Counted from the first letter of the stretch, positions 23,767 through 32,745 are shown. The stretch is 46,488 nt of DNA from Streptomyces scabichelini (GCF_011045015.1 NZ_JAAKZY010000069.1:1-46488); one strand, 5' to 3'. Program-made: numbers and translations. The notes: generated from the sequence alone by a model not told the origin.

Positions 23767-24252
23767 GTGAAACAGCTGCGCATCAGGACGCTGGCCGGCG
23801 TATTCATCGTCGCCGGCGTGCTGTCCTGGGCGGGCGCCCGCTTGTGGAACGCGGTGGGCACGCTGCCCCGGGTCCCCTTCGCCGCCCCCATCGTCCTGGC
23901 CCTGATCGCCGTGGTCCTCCTGGCCACGGCGCTCTCGCTCCGCGCCCGTCTCAAGGCTCAGCGCGAGCGCCGCCCCGGCGCGACCGGCGTCGACCCCCTG
24001 GTGGCGGCCCGAGCGGTCGTCTTCGGCCAGGCCAGCGCCCTGGTCGCCGCCCTGGTCGCCGGCATGTACGGCGGCGTGGGCGCCTTCCTCCTGGAGTCGC
24101 TGGACATCCCACCCCGCCGCGACCAGGCCATCTACGCCGGCTTCTCCGTCCTGGCAGGCCTCGCCGTCATAGCGGCGGCCTTCTTCCTGGAACGAGTCTG
24201 CAAACTCCCAGAGGACGACGACACAAACGGCAACGCAGCACCAGCGGCGTAG
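23767..24252 (+). CDS. DUF3180 membrane protein
   Basis: About 161 residues from the GTG at 23767, which has AAGGGG about 4 nt upstream; a longer in-frame start at 23704 is less likely. Four hydrophobic segments (about residues 10-28, 38-58, 85-105, 128-148) make it an integral membrane protein. It matches the actinobacterial DUF3180 family, which commonly sits after folK. No catalytic motif is seen and no function is known to me. The position, between folK and a dispersed 3'-UTR element, suggests it closes the folate transcription unit. Conserved neighbourhood hints at transport or an accessory role; that is speculative. Confidence 0.85.
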   Translation: MKQLRIRTLAGVFIVAGVLSWAGARLWNAVGTLPRVPFAAPIVLALIAVVLLATALSLRARLKAQRERRPGATGVDPLVAARAVVFGQASALVAALVAGMYGGVGAFLLESLDIPPRRDQAIYAGFSVLAGLAVIAAAFFLERVCKLPEDDDTNGNAAPAA

Positions 24253-24253
24253 A

Positions 24254-24302
24254 GCCCCGTAAGGGGCGCGGGGAACTGCGCGACAAGCCACAACGAACCC
24301 GC
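24254..24302 (+). repeat. Dispersed 3'-UTR element, copy 2, with hairpin
   Basis: The 42-nt element (24261-24302) lies here in plus orientation, the sense of the upstream DUF3180 gene, whose stop is at 24250-24252. A small GCCCC/GGGGC hairpin (24254-24267) overlaps its first bases. One mismatch to copy 1 in reverse complement. Confidence 0.85.
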
Positions 24303-24363
24303 AGCCCCACACGGACAACAACCAGGCAGACGGAACGGAACCGAACCCGCCCCAAGCAGAGCG

Positions 24364-24969
24364 CTACCGCGCAAGTATCAGGCTCATCGCCTCAGCCCGC
24401 GTCGTAGCGTCACGCAACTGCCCCCGCACAGCCGACGTCGTCGTCTTAGCACCCGGCTTACGGATACCGCGCACCGACATGCACATATGCTCGGCCTCGA
24501 TCACGACGATCGCCCCCCGCGCCTCGAGGATCCGCATCAGCGAGTCGGCGACCTGAGTGGTGAGACGTTCCTGCACCTGCGGTCGCCGCGCGAACACCTC
24601 AACGAGACGGGCCAGCTTCGACAGGCCGGTGATCTTCCCGGTCTCGGCCGGGATGTACCCGACATGGGCCACACCGTGGAACGGCAGCAGATGATGCTCA
24701 CACAGGGAGACGATCTCGATGTCCTTGACCAGGACCATCTCGTCGTGACCCAGGTCGAACGTCGTCGTCAGGACATCCTCGGGCTCCTGCCTCAACCCGG
24801 CCAGCAGCTCCCGATACGCCCGAGCCACCCGCCTCGGCGTCTCCCGCAGCCCCTCCCGTTCCGGGTCCTCGCCGACCGCGATCAGCAGCTCTCGTACGGC
24901 GTTCTCGGCGCGCTTCTCGTCGAACTCGCCGATCGAGCCCTCGACGTCCAGCCTCACGGGGTCGATCAT
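24364..24969 (-). CDS. folE: GTP cyclohydrolase I
   Basis: About 201 residues from the ATG at 24969 (MIDPVRLDVEGS). It opens GTP to dihydroneopterin triphosphate, the entry to folate synthesis. The zinc-site motif SLCEHHLLPFHGVAHVGY and the second cysteine in EAEHMCMSVRG are intact, with GLSKLARLVEVFARRPQVQE and the C-terminal RAEAMSLI. It converges on the DUF3180 gene, so the folate genes are split over two facing units, and it lies downstream of ftsH on the same strand beyond a terminator. Confidence 0.95.
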   Translation of the reverse strand: MIDPVRLDVEGSIGEFDEKRAENAVRELLIAVGEDPEREGLRETPRRVARAYRELLAGLRQEPEDVLTTTFDLGHDEMVLVKDIEIVSLCEHHLLPFHGVAHVGYIPAETGKITGLSKLARLVEVFARRPQVQERLTTQVADSLMRILEARGAIVVIEAEHMCMSVRGIRKPGAKTTTSAVRGQLRDATTRAEAMSLILAR

Positions 24970-25034
24970 CTGGTGCCTCGTTCCTGTGCCTTCCACGCGT
25001 ACGGAACACGCGTCTCACACGCGGGCATATGAGA

Positions 25035-25073
25035 ATGCCGCGCCCCCCAGGCTAGACCAGGGGGGCGCGGCAT
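25035..25073 (-). terminator. ftsH terminator hairpin
   Basis: Perfect 14-bp arms (25035-25048 and 25060-25073) with an 11-nt loop, 44 nt after the ftsH stop and 66 nt before the folE start. On the minus strand it is followed by TTCTC. Confidence 0.8.
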
Positions 25074-25116
25074 CTGTTCCGGGCCGGATGAGGCAACCGG
25101 GGCCGGGTTGGGTCAG

Positions 25117-27192
25117 TCAGCTCTCGGGACGCTCCTCCGGAGCCGGCTCGGCCACCGGAAGCGCCTCCGCGGAAGCGTTCGCGTTCGCGGTGATCGCCGG
25201 CGCCGCGCCGTTCGCCCCGTTCGTCAGTGACAGCTCCTTGGGGGAGAGCACCGGCGGGCGGGTGGACGGAGTGCGCCTGGAGGAGCCGGTCCACGCGGGG
25301 CGGGCCGGGCGCTTCACGATGGGAGCGAAGACCTCGGCGATCTGCTCCTTGCTCAGCGTCTCCTTCTCCAGCAACTGCAGCACCAGCGCGTCGAGGACGT
25401 CGCGGTTCTCGACCAGGATCTCCCAGGCCTCGTTGTGCGCGTTCTCGATGAGCTTCTTGACCTCTTCGTCGACGAGCGCCGCGACCTCTTCCGAGTAGTC
25501 GCGCGGGTGCGACATCTCCCGGCCGAGGAACGGCTCGCTGTTGTCGCCGCCGAACTTGATCGCGCCGAGACGCTCGGTCATGCCGTACTGCGTGACCATC
25601 GCCCGAGCGGTGGCCGTGGCCTTCTCGATGTCGTTCGCCGCGCCCGTCGTCGGGTCGTGGAAGACGAGCTCCTCGGCCGCGCGGCCGCCCAGCATGTACG
25701 CGAGCTGGTCGAGCATCTCGTTGCGCGTGGTCGAGTACTTGTCCTCGTCCGGCAGCACCATCGTGTAGCCGAGAGCACGGCCTCTGGAGAGGATCGTGAT
25801 CTTGTGGACCGGATCGGAGTTCGGTGAGGCCGCCGCGACCAGGGCGTGACCGCCCTCGTGATACGCGGTGATCTTCTTCTCCTTGTCCGACATGATCCGG
25901 GTCCGCTTCTGCGGGCCCGCGACCACACGGTCGATCGCCTCGTCCAGCATGTGGTTGTCGATCAGCTTCTGGTTGCCGCGCGCCGTGAGGAGCGCCGCTT
26001 CGTTCAGCACGTTCGACAGATCCGCACCGGTGAAGCCCGGCGTACGCCGCGCGACGGCCGACAGATCGACGTCCGGAGCGACCGGCTTGCCCTTCTGGTG
26101 AACCTTGAGGATCTCCAGACGGCCCTGCATGTCCGGGCGGTCGACCGCGATCTGGCGGTCGAAGCGGCCGGGGCGCAGGAGAGCCGGGTCGAGGATGTCG
26201 GGCCGGTTCGTGGCGGCGATGAGAATCACACCGCCCTTCACATCGAAGCCGTCCATCTCGACGAGCAACTGGTTCAGCGTCTGCTCACGCTCGTCGTGAC
26301 CACCGCCGAGACCGGCACCACGATGACGGCCCACCGCGTCGATCTCGTCGACGAAGACGATCGCCGGAGCGTTCGCCTTGGCCTGCTCGAACAGGTCACG
26401 GACTCGGGAGGCACCGACACCGACGAACATCTCGACGAAGTCGGAACCGGAGATCGAGTAGAAGGGGACGCCGGCCTCGCCCGCGACAGCGCGCGCGAGC
26501 AGCGTCTTGCCCGTACCGGGCGGGCCGTACAGCAGTACGCCCTTGGGGATCTTCGCCCCGACGGCCTGGAACTTCGCCGGCTCCTGGAGGAACTCCTTGA
26601 TCTCGTGGAGTTCCTCGACGGCCTCGTCCGAGCCCGCGACGTCCGAGAACGTCGTCTTCGGGGTGTCCTTGGTGATGAGCTTCGCCTTGGACTTCCCGAA
26701 GTTCATCACTCGGGAGCCGCCGCCCTGCATCTGGTTTATCAGGAACAGGAAGATGACCACGATGAGTACGAAGGGGAGCAGGGTGATCAGGAGCCCGACG
26801 AACGGGTTCTGCTTGGACGGCGAGACCGTATAGCCGTCCGTGATCTGCTTGTCCTCGTACTTGGTCTGCAGCGAGTTGGCGAGGTTCACACCCTGGTCGC
26901 CGATGTAACTCGCCTGGATCTTCGAGCTGCCTTCGACCTTTACGCCGTCTTTGAGCTCGACCTTGATGATCTGCTCGTCGCCGGTGGTCAGCTTGGCCGA
27001 CTCGACCTTGTTGTCATTGATCGCCCGGACGACCTGGCCGGTGTCCACCGTCTTGTAGCCGCCGGACGAGCCGACGACCTGCATCAACACGACCACGGCA
27101 AGGACGGCCAGCACGATCCACATGACCGGCCCACGGAAGTATCGCTTCACGTCCATCCATACGGAGCGGTGCCGCCCCGTCCCTCCTGCCAT
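25117..27192 (-). CDS. ftsH: ATP-dependent zinc metalloprotease FtsH
   Basis: Up to 691 residues; an internal ATG at 27156 (MDVKRYFRG) is the start often used in relatives, and neither has a clear ribosome-binding site. Membrane-anchored AAA+ protease that degrades membrane and regulatory proteins. Transmembrane segments at about 22-40 and 131-152 flank an extracytoplasmic domain. Walker A GPPGTGKT at 223-230, Walker B IVFVDEIDA, the second region of homology ATNRPDILDPALLRPGRFDR and the zinc motif HEGGH near residue 450 are intact. The alanine/proline-rich C-terminal 70 residues are variable. It is followed by a terminator, then folE. Confidence 0.95.
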   Translation of the reverse strand: MAGGTGRHRSVWMDVKRYFRGPVMWIVLAVLAVVVLMQVVGSSGGYKTVDTGQVVRAINDNKVESAKLTTGDEQIIKVELKDGVKVEGSSKIQASYIGDQGVNLANSLQTKYEDKQITDGYTVSPSKQNPFVGLLITLLPFVLIVVIFLFLINQMQGGGSRVMNFGKSKAKLITKDTPKTTFSDVAGSDEAVEELHEIKEFLQEPAKFQAVGAKIPKGVLLYGPPGTGKTLLARAVAGEAGVPFYSISGSDFVEMFVGVGASRVRDLFEQAKANAPAIVFVDEIDAVGRHRGAGLGGGHDEREQTLNQLLVEMDGFDVKGGVILIAATNRPDILDPALLRPGRFDRQIAVDRPDMQGRLEILKVHQKGKPVAPDVDLSAVARRTPGFTGADLSNVLNEAALLTARGNQKLIDNHMLDEAIDRVVAGPQKRTRIMSDKEKKITAYHEGGHALVAAASPNSDPVHKITILSRGRALGYTMVLPDEDKYSTTRNEMLDQLAYMLGGRAAEELVFHDPTTGAANDIEKATATARAMVTQYGMTERLGAIKFGGDNSEPFLGREMSHPRDYSEEVAALVDEEVKKLIENAHNEAWEILVENRDVLDALVLQLLEKETLSKEQIAEVFAPIVKRPARPAWTGSSRRTPSTRPPVLSPKELSLTNGANGAAPAITANANASAEALPVAEPAPEERPES

Positions 27193-27341
27193 AGTGAGTT
27201 TGATAAGACTGTTTTTGACGGTACCCCAGCATTGTCACCCGAAGCCGCACGGCCCGGCTGACAAACCCGTCTACGCATGCTCCAACGGCGCGGAACCCGC
27301 AAGGGTTCCCGGACCGTCTTCCAGCGCTACGTGGGATTCGC

Positions 27342-27358
27342 CACTGTCCACGACAGTG
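27342..27358 (-). terminator. Small hairpin after hpt
   Basis: CACTGTC (27342-27348) pairs with GACAGTG (27352-27358), directly next to the hpt stop at 27361. A second 7-bp hairpin with a GCAA loop lies at 27292-27309. Either could end hpt transcription before ftsH. Confidence 0.45.
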
Positions 27359-27360
27359 CC

Positions 27361-27921
27361 TCAGCCACCGTAGACATGAGGGGCGAGCGTACCGACGAAC
27401 GGCAGGTTCCGGTACTTCTCGGCGTAGTCGAGACCGTAGCCCACGACAAACTCGTTCGGGATGTCGAAGCCGACCCACTCCACGTCGATCGCGACCTTGG
27501 CGGCCTCCGGCTTGCGCAGCAGCGTGCACACCTTGAGAGACGCGGGCTCGCGGGAGCCGAGGTTGGAGATCAGCCAGGACAGTGTCAGACCGGAGTCGAT
27601 GATGTCCTCGACGATGAGGACGTGCTTGCCCTTGATGTCGGTGTCGAGGTCCTTCAGGATCCGGACGACGCCGGAGGACTGCGTACCCGCGCCGTACGAG
27701 GACACGGCCATCCAGTCCATGGTGACGGGGGTGGCGAGCGCACGCGCCAGGTCCGCCATGACCATCACGGCGCCCTTGAGAACGCCGACGATCAGCAGAT
27801 CCTTGCCCGCGTACTCCGCGTCGATCTTCGCGGCCAGCTCGACCAGCTTCGCGTCGATCTCTTCCTTGGTGATGAGCACCGACTTGAGGTCGGTGCCCAT
27901 GTCTTTCGCGTCCACCCGCAT
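27361..27921 (-). CDS. hpt: Hypoxanthine phosphoribosyltransferase
   Basis: About 186 residues from the ATG at 27921 (MRVDAKDMGTDLKSVLI), matching the usual Streptomyces start; an ATG at 27900 is possible. Purine salvage enzyme making IMP/GMP from hypoxanthine/guanine and PRPP. Signatures: LLIVGVLKGAVMVMADLARA, the flexible loop AVSSYGAGTQSSGVV, the PRPP-binding motif VLIVEDIIDSGLTLS, and VGFDIPNEFVVGYGLDYAEK. It follows tilS by 79 nt and precedes ftsH, a tilS-hpt-ftsH order shared by many Gram-positive bacteria. Confidence 0.95.
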   Translation of the reverse strand: MRVDAKDMGTDLKSVLITKEEIDAKLVELAAKIDAEYAGKDLLIVGVLKGAVMVMADLARALATPVTMDWMAVSSYGAGTQSSGVVRILKDLDTDIKGKHVLIVEDIIDSGLTLSWLISNLGSREPASLKVCTLLRKPEAAKVAIDVEWVGFDIPNEFVVGYGLDYAEKYRNLPFVGTLAPHVYGG

Positions 27922-28000
27922 CACTTTCGGTCGTCCCGCACGTATGGCGGCCGCTCGGGCCGCCCACGACCCACGCAAGGGGCCGGCGGAAGGCCCGGAT

Positions 28001-29074
28001 TCAGCCTTGCCGAATCACCAGTCTGCCACCCTGCCGCTGGGCGACGACTTTGCCGGGGAGGTTGATCTCTCCCTGACCGCGCCAGCCGGTGATCAGCCGG
28101 TCGAGCTCTTCGATGTGCCGGGCGAACAGTGAACCGGCGGGCGCCCCGGCCTCGATGGCGGCGCGGCGCAGGATGCGGCGGCGCACGGCGGGCGGCAGGG
28201 CGTACAGCTTGGCGCACTCCAGAAGGCCGGCTGCGTCGCGCACGGAGGCCTCGGCCTGGCGGGCCCACGCGTCGAGGGCGTCGGCGTCGTCGCGGGACAG
28301 CTGTGCCGTACGGGCGAGGGCTTCGACGACGCCCTTGCCGAGGGCCTTCTCCAGGGCGGGCAGGCCCTCCTGGCGCAGGCGTGACCTCGTATAGGCGGGG
28401 TCGGTGTTGTGGGGGTCGTCCCAGACGGGCAGCGACTGGACCATGCAGGCCTTGCGGGCGGTCTGCCGGTCGAGGTGCAGGAAGGGGCGACGGTAGCGGC
28501 GGGCGGCCCCCGGTCCTCCGGAGACCGCGGCCATGCCGGACAGGGAGCGGATGCCGGAGCCGCGGGCGAGGCCGAGCAGGACGGTTTCGGCCTGGTCGTC
28601 GCGGGTGTGACCGAGCAGGATCGCGGTGGCGCCGTGGCGCTCGGCGGCGGCGTCCAGGGCGGCGTACCGCGCGTCACGGGCGGCGGCCTCGGGCCCGCCG
28701 TCGCGGCCCACGGACACGGCGACGGACTCGGCCGGCGTCAGACCGAGTTCTGTGAGTCGTACGACGACTTCGTCCGCGCGCAGGTCGGAGCCGGGCTGCA
28801 GACCGTGGTCGACGGTGATGCCACCGGCGCGGATGCCGAGCTTGGGCGCTTCGAACGCGAGGGCGGAGGCGAGCGCCATGGAGTCGGCGCCGCCTGAGCA
28901 CGCCACGAGCACGAGCGGCGGGGGCTGGGGTACCTCACTGCTCGAGCGCAGCCGGGAGCTTGGGGGGTGCTCGTGCGGGGTGTCGGCGTGGGCGGGCGTG
29001 TGGTCGGTGAGGATGTCGTGAAGGACGCGGCGGACCGCCAGGCGTATCGCCGCGACCGCAGGATGGGGACCCAT
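28001..29074 (-). CDS. tilS: tRNA(Ile)-lysidine synthetase
   Basis: A 357-residue ATP-pyrophosphatase that adds lysine to C34 of the CAU-anticodon isoleucine tRNA so it reads AUA. The PP-loop SGGADS is at residues 60-65, followed by GGITVDHGLQPGSDLRADEV, GHTRDDQAETVLLGLARGSG and YRRPFLHLDR. The first 50 residues are a low-complexity extension (His/Pro/Ser-rich). The C-terminal substrate-specificity domain is short, as in other actinobacterial TilS. Same-strand neighbour of hpt. Identification is secure. Confidence 0.94.
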   Translation of the reverse strand: MGPHPAVAAIRLAVRRVLHDILTDHTPAHADTPHEHPPSSRLRSSSEVPQPPPLVLVACSGGADSMALASALAFEAPKLGIRAGGITVDHGLQPGSDLRADEVVVRLTELGLTPAESVAVSVGRDGGPEAAARDARYAALDAAAERHGATAILLGHTRDDQAETVLLGLARGSGIRSLSGMAAVSGGPGAARRYRRPFLHLDRQTARKACMVQSLPVWDDPHNTDPAYTRSRLRQEGLPALEKALGKGVVEALARTAQLSRDDADALDAWARQAEASVRDAAGLLECAKLYALPPAVRRRILRRAAIEAGAPAGSLFARHIEELDRLITGWRGQGEINLPGKVVAQRQGGRLVIRQG

Positions 29075-29247
29075 GTCCGGTTCCCTTCATGAAATTGTCG
29101 GGGGGTGAGCCCGAGGTTCGGTCACTCAGAGTGTGTAGATGGTGACAGAAACGGGCCGTTCCCCGAGCATTGCACGCCTACCCATGCCCCACGGTCCCTC
29201 GGACGGGTGATAGCGGGGGCGCTCACCTGTCGTCGGCCGGATTCAAT

Positions 29248-30375
29248 TCACGACTCTGCCTTGCGGTGCACCCGCGCGACCCAGTCCGCCGGTTTGGAGA
29301 TCTCCGCCTTGGTCGGGAGCGTGTTGGGCGAGGTCCACACCCGGTTGAACCCGTCCATGCCCACCTCCTCCACGACTGCCCGTACGAAACGCTCCCCGTC
29401 CCGGTACTGGCGCAGCTTCGCGTCCAGGCCGAGCAGCTTGCGCAGCGCCAGGTCGAGGCGGGAGGCCCCGCGCTGGCGGCGTTGCTGGAACTTCTCGCGG
29501 ATCTCGGCGACGGACGGGACCACGGCGGGGCCCACGCCGTCCATCACGAAGTCCGCGTGGCCCTCCAGGAGGGACATCACGGCGGTCAGCCGGCCGAGGA
29601 TCTCCCGCTGGGCGGGCGTCTGGACGATCTCGACGATGGACCGTCCGCCTTCGTCGCCGTCCTCGCCCTCGGGACGGCTGCCGGCGAGCGTCTGGGCGGC
29701 CTCCCTGATGCGCTCGAGGACGGTCATGGGGTCGACCTCGGTCTCTTCCAGGAAGGACTGGATTTCGCCCTCGAGGTGGTCGCGCAGCCACGGCACCGCC
29801 GTGAACTGTGTCCGGTGCGTCTCCTCGTGCAGGCAGACCCAGAGCCTGAAGTCGTGGGGCTGTACGTCTAGTTCGCGCTCGACGTGCACGATGTTCGGCG
29901 CGACGAGGAGCAGCCTGCCGCCGCCGTTCTCGCCCGCCGGGAGCTCGCGGGTCGCGGGGGCGAACGTCTCGTACTGGCCCAGCACCCTGGAGGCCAGGAA
30001 CGACAGGAGCATGCCCAGCTCGACGCCGGTGACCTTGCCGCCGACGGCGCCGAGGACGGCTCCGCCGGGACTGTTGCCGCGACGTTCCTGCATCTTGTCG
30101 AGCAGCGGTTTGAGGATTTCCCGGAACCCGGCGACGTTCGCCCGGACCCAGCCCGGGCGGTCGACGACGAGGATGGGGGTGTCACGCAGGTCCTCGCTGC
30201 CCATCCGCGTGTATTCGCGGACGTGCCGCTCCGACGCCTTCGCATGTCGGCGCAGCTCCGCGACGACGGCCCTGGCCTCGTCGCGACTCACCTCTGGGCC
30301 CGGCCTTACGAGTCGGGTCGCGGTCGCCACCGCGAGATTCCAGTCGACCATCTCGGCACCACCGATGCTCGTCAT
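29248..30375 (-). CDS. Zinc-dependent metalloprotease, DUF2342 family
   Basis: A 375-residue protein with a gluzincin-like HExxH motif, LHEETHRTQF, near residue 185. The likely third ligand is the Glu/His of LLEGHADFVMDGVGP about 90 residues later. Other conserved blocks are VDWNLAVATATRLVRPGP at the N-terminus, VVDRPGWVRANVAGF and GQYETFAPATRE. The family (sometimes labelled coenzyme F420 biosynthesis associated) is restricted mainly to actinobacteria; its natural substrate is not established as far as I know. It lies between dacB and tilS on the same strand, with 173 nt before tilS that show nothing notable. No signal peptide. Confidence 0.88.
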   Translation of the reverse strand: MTSIGGAEMVDWNLAVATATRLVRPGPEVSRDEARAVVAELRRHAKASERHVREYTRMGSEDLRDTPILVVDRPGWVRANVAGFREILKPLLDKMQERRGNSPGGAVLGAVGGKVTGVELGMLLSFLASRVLGQYETFAPATRELPAGENGGGRLLLVAPNIVHVERELDVQPHDFRLWVCLHEETHRTQFTAVPWLRDHLEGEIQSFLEETEVDPMTVLERIREAAQTLAGSRPEGEDGDEGGRSIVEIVQTPAQREILGRLTAVMSLLEGHADFVMDGVGPAVVPSVAEIREKFQQRRQRGASRLDLALRKLLGLDAKLRQYRDGERFVRAVVEEVGMDGFNRVWTSPNTLPTKAEISKPADWVARVHRKAES

Positions 30376-30451
30376 GCAGTCAACCGTACGTGAGCGCTGC
30401 CGCTGGGTGCAGGGTGTGGGGTTCGTGGGGGTTCTTGGTTGTGGGTCGGGT

Positions 30452-30516
30452 GCGGGTCCGATGTGGCTGGGCGCGCAGTTCCCCGCGCCCCTGAGAGAGG
30501 CCTGCGGCCCTCTCAG
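30452..30516 (-). repeat. Dispersed 3'-UTR element, copy 3, with dacB hairpin
   Basis: The 42-nt core (30452-30493) matches copy 1 at 38 positions. The hairpin at 30491-30516 pairs CTGAGAG with CTCTCAG and GGCC with GGCC across one bulged A. It lies 17-42 nt after the dacB stop, in dacB sense. Confidence 0.8.
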
Positions 30517-30532
30517 GAGCCGCAGGCCCCTC

Positions 30533-32149
30533 TCACCCGCCGCAGCCGCAGCTCGCCAGCGCCGACGCCGCGCCGTCCAGTGTCTTCTGTGTTGCTGTTG
30601 GATCCGTGGGGCTGTTCGAAGACGTCAGGAAAGCGAAGGCGAGCAGGCGGCCTTCGGTGTCGACCACCGTGCCCGCCAGGGTGTGTACGCCTGTCAGAGT
30701 GCCCGTTTTGGCGCGTACGACTCCTGTGCCGGGCTGGTCGGTGTAGCGGTTGCGGAGGGTGCCGGTGAAGCCTGCCACCGGGAGGCCGGTGAGGGCGGTG
30801 CGGAGTTCGGGGTGATCGGGGGCGCCTGCCTTGGCGAGCAGGGCGGTGAGCAGGTCCGCCGTGAGCTTGTCGGCTCGGTCCAGGCCGCTGCCGTCCGCGA
30901 ACTTGACGCCCTCCAGGGGCAGTCCGAGCTTCTTCAGTTGCGTACGGATCGCCGTGGCGCCGCCTCCGAAGCTTGCCTTTTTGTCGGTGGCGACCGCGGT
31001 CTGGCGGGCCAGGCCCTCGGCGATGTCGTTGTCGCTGTTGGTCAGCATCCGCTCGACCAGGGCGGACAGGGGCGGGGACTCGACCTTCGCGAGGGACTCG
31101 GCGCGGTCCGTCGCCTTGGAGGGGCCGGGGGCCTTGGTCTTGATGCCGCGGTCGTCGAGGAGGGCCGCGAACTCGCGGGCCGCGTCGGCCGCCGGGTCCT
31201 TACTCCGGTCCGCGGGACCGGCGGACGAGTCGTCGAGGCGTCCCTCGTCGACCATCAGGGCGCTGACCGGCGCGAGGTTGGAGTTGTCGGGACCGATGGG
31301 GTGCGTCGATGTGCCCGCGTACAGCGTGGTGTCGTACGAGAGCGTCACCTCGTCCAGCTTGCGGGCCTTGAGGGCGTCGGCGGTGTCGTCGGCGAGCTTG
31401 CGCAGGCTCGCGTTGCCGTTCGCTTCCTTGCGGGCGGTCAGCGTGGGGTCGCCGCCGCCGACGAGGACGACCTCCTTGGTGTCGGGTTCGAGGACCGCGC
31501 GGGTCGCGATGCGGTGGTCGGCGCCCGCCGCGGAGAGCACCGCGACGGCCGTGGCGATCTTCGTGGTGGAGGCCGGTGTCAGCGCCTCGTCCGAGGCCTT
31601 GCCGTACAGGCGCTTGCCGGTGGCCACGTCGACGACCGCGGCCGTGCGTTCGGAGCCCAGTGAGGGGTCGTCGAGCAGCGGGCCGAGGATGTCGGCGAGG
31701 GCCTTCTCGGTGGGCGAGGATCCGGAGCCGGCCTGCCTTCCGAGGCCGGCGAGTACGTAGGGGGCGCTGGGCGCGGGACGCGGCTCCTTCGGGGACGTAC
31801 CGGACCCGGGTCCGTGATCTGCGCCACCTGGGCCCTCCCGCGATGCCGCCAGGTCGCGCTCGGCCGTACGCTGACCGCTGGAGTCCCAAGGTCCGGCCGC
31901 GGTCACCACGGTGGTCGCCAGGACAAGGCCGAGGATGGCGGCGCCCACCGTGAACTGCACGGTCGTCAGCCGTGCGATCCGCGGCCGCACGGCCTCCACG
32001 ACCCGTACGAGCCACGGCCTCAGGGCTTCCACGGCCCGTACGAGCCACGGCCGAACGGTCTCCACAGCCCGTACGAGCCACGGCCGAACGGCTCGCGCGA
32101 TCCGCTCCACATGCGGTCTCGCGGCCCGCCAAGCCTTCAGCTCCGGCAC
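30533..32149 (-). CDS. dacB: D-alanyl-D-alanine carboxypeptidase/endopeptidase (PBP4, S13 family)
   Basis: About 538 residues from the GTG at 32149, preferred because AAAGGGG sits 9 nt upstream (an in-frame GTG at 32155 is too close). Trims peptidoglycan stem peptides outside the cell. A basic N-terminal region of three or four 11-residue repeats (VRPWLVRAVET type) precedes one transmembrane segment near residues 66-86. The S13 catalytic triad motifs follow: TPASTTKIATA (SxxK), LTNSDNDIAEGL (SxN) and VRAKTGTLTGVHTL (KTG). The cytoplasmic repeats are unusual and may form an amphipathic helix. It is divergent from ppa. Confidence 0.92.
   Translation of the reverse strand: MPELKAWRAARPHVERIARAVRPWLVRAVETVRPWLVRAVEALRPWLVRVVEAVRPRIARLTTVQFTVGAAILGLVLATTVVTAAGPWDSSGQRTAERDLAASREGPGGADHGPGSGTSPKEPRPAPSAPYVLAGLGRQAGSGSSPTEKALADILGPLLDDPSLGSERTAAVVDVATGKRLYGKASDEALTPASTTKIATAVAVLSAAGADHRIATRAVLEPDTKEVVLVGGGDPTLTARKEANGNASLRKLADDTADALKARKLDEVTLSYDTTLYAGTSTHPIGPDNSNLAPVSALMVDEGRLDDSSAGPADRSKDPAADAAREFAALLDDRGIKTKAPGPSKATDRAESLAKVESPPLSALVERMLTNSDNDIAEGLARQTAVATDKKASFGGGATAIRTQLKKLGLPLEGVKFADGSGLDRADKLTADLLTALLAKAGAPDHPELRTALTGLPVAGFTGTLRNRYTDQPGTGVVRAKTGTLTGVHTLAGTVVDTEGRLLAFAFLTSSNSPTDPTATQKTLDGAASALASCGCGG
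31991..32089 (-). repeat. Three 33-bp tandem repeats at the dacB 5' end
   Basis: Units at 31991-32023, 32024-32056 and 32057-32089 each encode an 11-residue VRPWLVRAVEx motif; a fourth degenerate unit extends to 31958. CCCGTACGAGCCACGGC recurs with 33-nt spacing on the plus strand. Confidence 0.9.
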
Positions 32150-32234
32150 GACCACCAGCCCCTTTCGCGATCACACACCTGCGTGAGGGACACTTAACCA
32201 CCAGACGTATGTGTTGATCATGGAGGAGCCACCG

Positions 32235-32726
32235 GTGGAGTTCGACGTCACGATCGAGATTCCGAAGGGTTCGCGGAACAAGTACGAGGTGGACCACGAG
32301 ACCGGTCGGATCCGCCTGGACCGTCGACTCTTCACCTCGACCAGCTACCCGGCCGACTACGGCTTCGTCGAGAACACGCTCGGCGAGGACGGCGACCCAC
32401 TGGACGCCCTGGTCATTCTGGACGAACCGACCTTCCCCGGCTGCCTCATCCAGTGCCGCACGATCGGCATGTTCCGCATGACGGACGAGGCCGGCGGCGA
32501 CGACAAGCTGCTGTGCGTCCCGGCGCACGACCCGCGCGTGGAGCATCTGCGGGACATCCACCACGTGTCGGAGTTCGACCGTCTGGAGATTCAGCACTTC
32601 TTCGAGGTCTACAAGGACCTCGAGCCCGGCAAGTCCGTCGAGGGCGCCAACTGGGTGGGCCGTACGGACGCCGAGGCCGAGATCGAGCGTTCGTACAAGC
32701 GCTTCAAGGAGACCGGCGGCCACTGA
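32235..32726 (+). CDS. ppa: Inorganic pyrophosphatase
   Basis: About 163 residues from the GTG at 32235, which has GGAGG 8 nt upstream; upstream in-frame codons to 32211 would cover the ribosome-binding site. Soluble family I pyrophosphatase that pulls biosynthetic reactions forward. Motifs: EIPKGSRNKYEVDHETG, TSYPADYGFVENTLGEDGDP with the metal-binding aspartates (DGDPLDALV), and VPAHDPR. Usual hexameric bacterial length. It is divergent from dacB and ends at a terminator at 32746-32776. Confidence 0.95.
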   Translation: MEFDVTIEIPKGSRNKYEVDHETGRIRLDRRLFTSTSYPADYGFVENTLGEDGDPLDALVILDEPTFPGCLIQCRTIGMFRMTDEAGGDDKLLCVPAHDPRVEHLRDIHHVSEFDRLEIQHFFEVYKDLEPGKSVEGANWVGRTDAEAEIERSYKRFKETGGH

Positions 32727-32745
32727 GGCCAAATGATCGACCGGC

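Noticed and set aside
27193..27240. AT-rich stretch before ftsH as a defined promoter
   Set aside because: TTATCA-like and TCAAAAAC segments are present but no -35/-10 pair with correct spacing could be fixed.
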